Source: Xanthoparmelia taractica
Lineage: Eukaryota > Ascomycota > Lecanoromycetes > Lecanorales > Parmeliaceae
Reading direction: 5' to 3'
Assembly (NCBI GenBank): GCA_033085395.1
Contig: JANQBS010000026.1
Span: 124,001-188,000, forward strand
DNA: 64,000 bases
The translations under genes and the position numbers were made by a program. Below the pieces are notes generated by a model. That model ran no database searches. It was given only the letters and a program-made list of their open reading frames with translations, and was not told the DNA's origin. Every line of letters starts with the position of its first letter. The first letter of the stretch is position 1. Below, in pieces: positions 59,106-64,000 of the stretch.

Positions 59106-60340
59106 ATTTCATATACAATACCTACCACTGCCCAATTCTTGTTTTGATGACTGCATCGGACTAGAAGCGTGACCTATCAATGTACATAACCGAGGGGCAA
59201 GTGCTGGGGGTGGAAGGTCATTGTATCCTATCCACTTGGAAAGTTACGAGTTTTATCTTCTCAAATACCATTTGCCACCTACTAGCGGTTTCCTAGATGA
59301 GGAGTTGAGAACCTTCAGTGCTTCACCTTCACCACTAATGCACGTTTAGACCAATAGGCAATAGGGCAGACGGGAGGACGGAGTCTATCATTCCATCCGG
59401 GACGATTTTCTAGTCTCGTCTTGGCTTAGCGTGCAGCCAAGACAATGCGGTTTAGGCCCTTACACCTATCCCCAACGCACTGTGCCTAATGCAAAATGAG
59501 AGCCGATGAAAGCCATGTGATACCTCATCAGAATCCAGGTCTACTTCTACAAGCCAGAAGGCTAATGTATAAACGATTTTCATATGGGTTGGAGAAGGAA
59601 TTGATCCGGCGTAGTCCAATCAAAAAGATGGGGGACCACCGGGGGGCGGTCTGAAGCCTGGAGGGCACTCTGGCATTTGCCACCACAAGCAAGCAACACT
59701 AAATACAGGATCGTCTGACAAACAAAAGGGTCTGAGCGAGCGCCAGAGTGGCAAGCATGGCCTATCCTATCGCTCAAATGCGCAAATCTACTCACTCGGA
59801 TACAATAGAAATACCGCAACGGTCGATTTGCTTTGTGTGAGGTCTTCAAGAACCATTCACATCGCAGCTGCGTAAGTGAATGCGAGAAAAGTGCCTTATT
59901 GATTGGCGAAAGCACCAGATCTCCGAGTTCCACCTGCAGATGTTGCACGCGGCCGAGGTGTTGCAGAAGCTCCGCGGTAGCCTCTATGCAACACCATCAA
60001 CATCTCAACCGCACCATTCTGGTCTGTACCTCTCTCCACCGTCCTTGCCTACCTTCTCAGCCTATCGGAATCCAAAAACCCTCCCCGCCCGTTCTCACGC
60101 CTTTATTGACCCAGAACCTCTGCAAACGTAACGTTAGTGGCTAGATGCGGGACCACGCACGGTTGAGCAGCTGGGGATTCCTGCATACGGGCTGTTCACT
60201 TCGACAAGAAACAGCTAAGTGCACCAACCGTGCTCACATATCTTGCCTGGGGTTTATCAACTACACCTCCCCATAGCAAAGATTTGCACACCATGTTGCC
60301 TCAAGGAACCCATCCGGTTATTTTGCACATGCGCTGTCCG

Positions 60341-62821
60341 TCAGATCAACGTCCAGGGCCCTTTCAGGTCCCCAAGAATGGCTTTCGCGTTTCCAAACAC
60401 GCGAAGGAACGCTTCGAGATCTTCGGCACTATTGAGCAAAGCCACAGGTGGCAGGGAAGTCGTAAGCGCAGCACATCGGCCAAGTTTGTTACCGCAGTGA
60501 GGGCGAACGATGATGGCATTATCATTCCAGTAGCGAGGCGGCAATGAACCTTCCCCGTGAGCTGCGATTATGTTCAAGTTATGATCATTTAGACCCTTAT
60601 CGATAAGCTCCTCGTTGCTTAAGTCCTCCTCACTAAGGTCTCCAACCTGAACAATTCCACCTATGTCATCTCCCGCACTAGGACCAGCGCTCTCGGCCTT
60701 ACGCCTAACTTGTGATTTGAACCGAACGGCGTCCGCAAGGAGGTGCTTGACGAAAGACCCAGGGGATATGAGGATTTCTCCTGGTTGAGATGCACTTTGA
60801 GGTGAGAACCGGTACCAAAAAGCCAGGTGTACAGAATCATGCACCACGGATGTCACTTGCAGACCCGGCGAAGTGGTGTCTTGAGCTAGCCTAGTCGAGA
60901 TTTCATCATAGTAGAGGTTTTCTGCTTGCTGAGCGCTGTAGCCATGCTGCGTATAGTCTGTGTAATCTTTTTGTCCGTCGAAAACGGTGTAGTGCAACCG
61001 GTATCCTACCTGTATAGAGCCAGCACCGACATGGACGACAGAGGCTTGTTCATAACAGTCGGACAGCTCACGAACGGTGTCTATGAAGCAATAGATCTTC
61101 CCGTCACTGATGGCTGAAGCTGACGTACCTAACGATAGTGGTGGTGGTTCCCCGGAAAAAAGGGCGATGTATGTTGAGAACAAGAAGCGAAGGTCTGTAT
61201 CGCCGCTATCACACATAATTTGAGATCTTATGCGATTTTCGTCACGAATGACGCCTTGTGGCAATCTTTCATTGGCTCTTGTATCTTCATATAGTCTGAG
61301 GATCCCGTGTCGCCTTGGGTTAAGCGGCACCTCCAAGTGTAATCGGCCCGTGAGATAACTCATCGAAAGGTAGATCTCAGCGATTCTGGCTAGACAAAAT
61401 TGTCTTCTTCTTTTTACCTCAAAGGAAAACATTCGTACATTATGCTCTGGGCAGCGGCACCTGATAGTAAGAGCCTTTCTTGCGTGAAAATACCCAGCAC
61501 AGAGCTCCCGTGAGGACATCTCGCTTAGATTCAATTGACTTGCAACCTGTGAGAGCTTTCCTTTGAGTGGAGTGAGCTCTGGCAGACGAGTAGTAGCGGA
61601 TAATATGAAATCCTGGACATTGGCATACCGAGTACTTTCAGTGGTAAGACATGTGTAGAAAGCAGCCCCAGCAACAAAGAATCGCACAAAAGCATCGTTG
61701 AGGTTCGAGACCTCGTTTAAAGACAAGGTGTGGGTGGAGTCTGAACTTGGCTTCGATTCATCAGGGCTGGATTCGGGCGTTTGCCGGAGAAGGTCTTCGG
61801 CATCTCTGCCAAACGTCTCGCACAGCATTGTGTTCGAATTAACTCTACCACCCAGGAACGGTTCATTTGCCGCACAGTCTGCTGTAACATACCCGAGTCC
61901 ATGGAAGTATTGTTGAATGAAGACATCACCGCCGCGTAGAAAGAACGTTCGGCTCACGCAGGTGATTCCATGGCTAGGTGTCTCGTCGCCTCCGAATGCC
62001 TGCCTGTAAAACGTAACATTTACTTGCGCTTTGCGGGTGGACCCATCGAAATTGATCGACAAGGCTTGATGGTCGTCTCCCCTCACGGCGACTCGCAGGC
62101 CTAGGACGAAGTCCGCATATGCAGCAACCCAGCTGCACGCAGGGCCCCCTCGAATATTTACCTCAACCAACTTGCCGGCCGCGACATCGCCCAAAGCCAA
62201 GATTATTTCAGCCATGTCTTGTGGATGACCTGTCCATCTACACAATTTGACATCGTCCGCATAGCCGCCGAGTTTCAACAACTTGTCGATTCGAAGGCCG
62301 AGCGTAGTGTGGCAGAAGGCGCTGGCACAGACTTTGACCATGGCTTGCCATTGAGCAAATGACGGTGAAAGCTCGTTAGGGCTCCCTGCCAACTTCGCTA
62401 GCTCATACATGATCAAAGAAGAAGTCGGAACGTTGTGCCCCTCACTCAAGGCTGCGCAGAGGGCGACCAAAGATGCACCTTCTGAAGTCTTCACTAGTAC
62501 CCGGAGGATATGCTCAACGCCGACACCAAACCAGAGCACGTCTCCAAAGCCTTTGCACCATTTCAGTCTGCTCATTGCGTCGCTCAGTGCCTTCTCCCCA
62601 TGAATGCCTATGGGAATTTTGGAACAGATGGCTTGACCAACTCCCACGGTGAGTACGTCAACGCCCGCAGAGGAGAATCGTCCCAGTATAGCAACCGGGA
62701 TATGAACCGTCTCCCGCCCGATTGCGGCCCAATCAAAGGATCCTTGTTGGTTGAAGACTGGTCCACTTATTCCCAGTGGCACGGCAGGGACGAGAGCGGA
62801 AGAACCCGAGTTGACAGACAT
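60341..62821 (-). CDS. Large unrecognised fungal protein (826 aa)
   Basis: A single exon from ATG at 62821 to the stop at 60341. No signal peptide, no membrane helix of usual length, and no motif I can name. Segments such as FGDVLWFGVGVEHILRVL, CASAFCHTTLGLRIDKLLKL and GGPACSWVAAYADFVLGLRV recall long uncharacterised proteins repeated in Fusarium and related genomes, often lineage-specific. The region about residues 430-560 is Cys/His-bearing (RCRCPEH) without a clear finger pattern. The length and absence of any stop argue that it is real. Confidence 0.65.
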   Translation of the reverse strand: MSVNSGSSALVPAVPLGISGPVFNQQGSFDWAAIGRETVHIPVAILGRFSSAGVDVLTVGVGQAICSKIPIGIHGEKALSDAMSRLKWCKGFGDVLWFGVGVEHILRVLVKTSEGASLVALCAALSEGHNVPTSSLIMYELAKLAGSPNELSPSFAQWQAMVKVCASAFCHTTLGLRIDKLLKLGGYADDVKLCRWTGHPQDMAEIILALGDVAAGKLVEVNIRGGPACSWVAAYADFVLGLRVAVRGDDHQALSINFDGSTRKAQVNVTFYRQAFGGDETPSHGITCVSRTFFLRGGDVFIQQYFHGLGYVTADCAANEPFLGGRVNSNTMLCETFGRDAEDLLRQTPESSPDESKPSSDSTHTLSLNEVSNLNDAFVRFFVAGAAFYTCLTTESTRYANVQDFILSATTRLPELTPLKGKLSQVASQLNLSEMSSRELCAGYFHARKALTIRCRCPEHNVRMFSFEVKRRRQFCLARIAEIYLSMSYLTGRLHLEVPLNPRRHGILRLYEDTRANERLPQGVIRDENRIRSQIMCDSGDTDLRFLFSTYIALFSGEPPPLSLGTSASAISDGKIYCFIDTVRELSDCYEQASVVHVGAGSIQVGYRLHYTVFDGQKDYTDYTQHGYSAQQAENLYYDEISTRLAQDTTSPGLQVTSVVHDSVHLAFWYRFSPQSASQPGEILISPGSFVKHLLADAVRFKSQVRRKAESAGPSAGDDIGGIVQVGDLSEEDLSNEELIDKGLNDHNLNIIAAHGEGSLPPRYWNDNAIIVRPHCGNKLGRCAALTTSLPPVALLNSAEDLEAFLRVFGNAKAILGDLKGPWTLI

Positions 62822-63297
62822 TTTGCTTACCCTTACAAACCTTTCAACCAGAAATGCAAATCAGTCTAAGGAATTGGCATAAATATATACAATCACACGC
62901 TTGCTATATTTATGGTAGTACTCCCAAGACTGATCAACCACCTGGATTCGAGAAAGCGCGACACGATGGTATTCATGGTGGTCAAAAATCAGGCTATCGG
63001 AATCCGGAAAACAGAGGTTTATACAACCAGGCTACATGTCAGCCATAAGCACCACGTCGATTGACAGAGCATGCCTTCGAAAGGAAGCAGAGAGGCTTCA
63101 ATAAGTTACCATCCATCAGATAACATTATTAATATCTTCTTCTTCTATATTATTAAGCGCTCGAAAGTCCTGAACCCCAATTGGTAATGGTGTCAGCGCG
63201 TAGCTCCCGGGCTGCTCGGCACACCTTCCATATTTAGAATGTTTCAGCATCGTCTTCCCAAACTGGGGACAATCTCAAATCGCTAAACGATCGTGCA
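62822..63297. promoter_or_regulatory. Divergent promoter between 826-aa gene and DBP3
   Basis: A 476-bp gap between two head-to-head starts. A small AT-rich TTATTAATATCTTC stretch lies at about 63125. No named site. Confidence 0.4.
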
Positions 63298-64000
63298 ATG
63301 ACAGAAGTACCAGTCATTGCGGCCTCAACTGACGGACATGACCACACAAAGGTATCGAAAAAGAGAGGGCGAGAAGATGTATCAAAAGAGCATGTCAGCA
63401 ATGGCCTTAGCGCGGAGAGCAAACCCTCGAAAGAAGAGCGAAGAGAGGCGAAAAGGCTGAAGAAGTTGGCTAAGGAGCCGGCCGCTGGCAAAGGCACACG
63501 TGAGGTTCTGCCAGTGAACAACGATGTAGGAAATGCGGGAAAAGCATCCACCAGTGGAGACAAAAGCGAGGAAAAGGCCTCGAAAGGAGAGCGAAAAGAA
63601 GCAAAAAGATTGAAGAAGCTGGCCAAGGAGCAAGGCAATGATCCTGCTGTAGCGGGCCACCTACCAGCAAGCAATGGAGTCAATGGGCTGGACGTGGCCT
63701 CAGATAAAGCTGCTCAGAAGGCGGAGAAGGCGCGCTTGAAAGCGGAGAAAAAGGCCACAAGAACTGAGAGCGCCGATGGCAATGTGGCATCAAATAGGAC
63801 ATTACAATCGAAGTCTGGCTACACGGAAGATCCAGCCCTCACAGAGCTCCCACAATCCGAAATTGATGACTTTCTCTCCAACAGCTTCATCACAATTGGC
63901 GACCCAACCTCCAGGACTCCTCTCCGCCCAATCACCAAATTCTCCCACCTCCCCTCCCACGCCACTACCACCTCCTCACCCTTCACCGCCTTCAAGTCAC
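63298..64000 (+). CDS. DBP3: DEAD-box RNA helicase DBP3, 5' part only
   Basis: Starts at ATG 63298 and runs to the window end without a stop (about 234 codons). The N-terminal half is Lys/Glu-rich with two similar KxxRxEAKRLKKLAKE units, usual for Dbp3. Then comes GYTEDPALTELPQSEIDDFL and SNSFITIGDP, close to fungal DBP3, followed by PITKFSHLP and PFTAFKS just before the Q motif. Dbp3 is a nucleolar helicase for 60S ribosome assembly (27S pre-rRNA A3 cleavage). The catalytic core lies outside the window. Confidence 0.85.
   Translation, partial: MTEVPVIAASTDGHDHTKVSKKRGREDVSKEHVSNGLSAESKPSKEERREAKRLKKLAKEPAAGKGTREVLPVNNDVGNAGKASTSGDKSEEKASKGERKEAKRLKKLAKEQGNDPAVAGHLPASNGVNGLDVASDKAAQKAEKARLKAEKKATRTESADGNVASNRTLQSKSGYTEDPALTELPQSEIDDFLSNSFITIGDPTSRTPLRPITKFSHLPSHATTTSSPFTAFKS

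Larger units (their letters stand above)
55841..60340. other. 4.5-kb gene-poor interval
   Basis: No intact gene is recognised. It contains an adapter-like 14-mer (56154), a hairpin (56875), a weak membrane-protein fragment (58269-58815, minus), and a direct repeat (59049). Minus-strand frames at 56228-56476 and 57779-58126 have no family I know; the latter has a few cysteines (…MRSNDCLVNEALHGYVGDS…). Confidence 0.4.

Noticed and set aside
63234..63683. 149-codon minus-strand frame opposite DBP3
   Set aside because: It mirrors the Lys/Glu-rich coding strand and has no family; a shadow of the helicase gene.

Overview
The window is nuclear DNA of a filamentous ascomycete (Pezizomycotina). Genes are intron-rich, with short introns (mostly 48-145 bp, GT...AG, CTAAC-like branch sites). 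Gene content fits: HET and NACHT-ankyrin proteins, a rhodopsin-domain membrane protein, the COP9 subunit CSN3, and fungal P450/monooxygenase genes. One AT-rich, gene-free block and several C-to-T type nonsense codons look like repeat-induced point mutation (RIP). I cannot name the species.

Left arm (1-19.3 kb) is ordinary housekeeping sequence: a Vps62-like protein, a small ABM-fold protein, a secreted Cys-rich protein, a single-pass membrane protein, the DEAH splicing helicase Prp2/DHX16, a mitochondrial APS/PAPS-type carrier, ribosomal protein eL18, gamma-glutamyl phosphate reductase (proline synthesis), CSN3, and the Fe-S scaffold Isu1. Isu1 has an odd first-intron donor.

Middle (20.8-41.8 kb) is accessory. 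It holds a broken NACHT-ankyrin-ZZ receptor, a DUF7924/PD-(D/E)XK-like protein, a HET protein, an amidase with many lesions, a monocarboxylate-type MFS transporter, a carboxymuconolactone-decarboxylase-like gene with one stop, two small unrecognised genes and a TPR protein. About 2 kb of AT-rich, ORF-free DNA follows (42.2-44.26 kb), with a 288-bp terminal-inverted-repeat element flanked by an 8-bp target duplication.

Right arm (47.4-64 kb) has a rhodopsin-domain protein. Next comes what looks like the remains of a secondary-metabolite cluster: an FAD monooxygenase (intact), a P450 (one frameshift), and O-methyltransferase and MFS relics joined in one frame. After a gene-poor stretch there is a large unrecognised protein and the 5' part of a DBP3-type DEAD-box helicase cut by the window end.

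All exon limits were read by eye from splice signals, frame continuity and remembered family sequences. No alignment was run.
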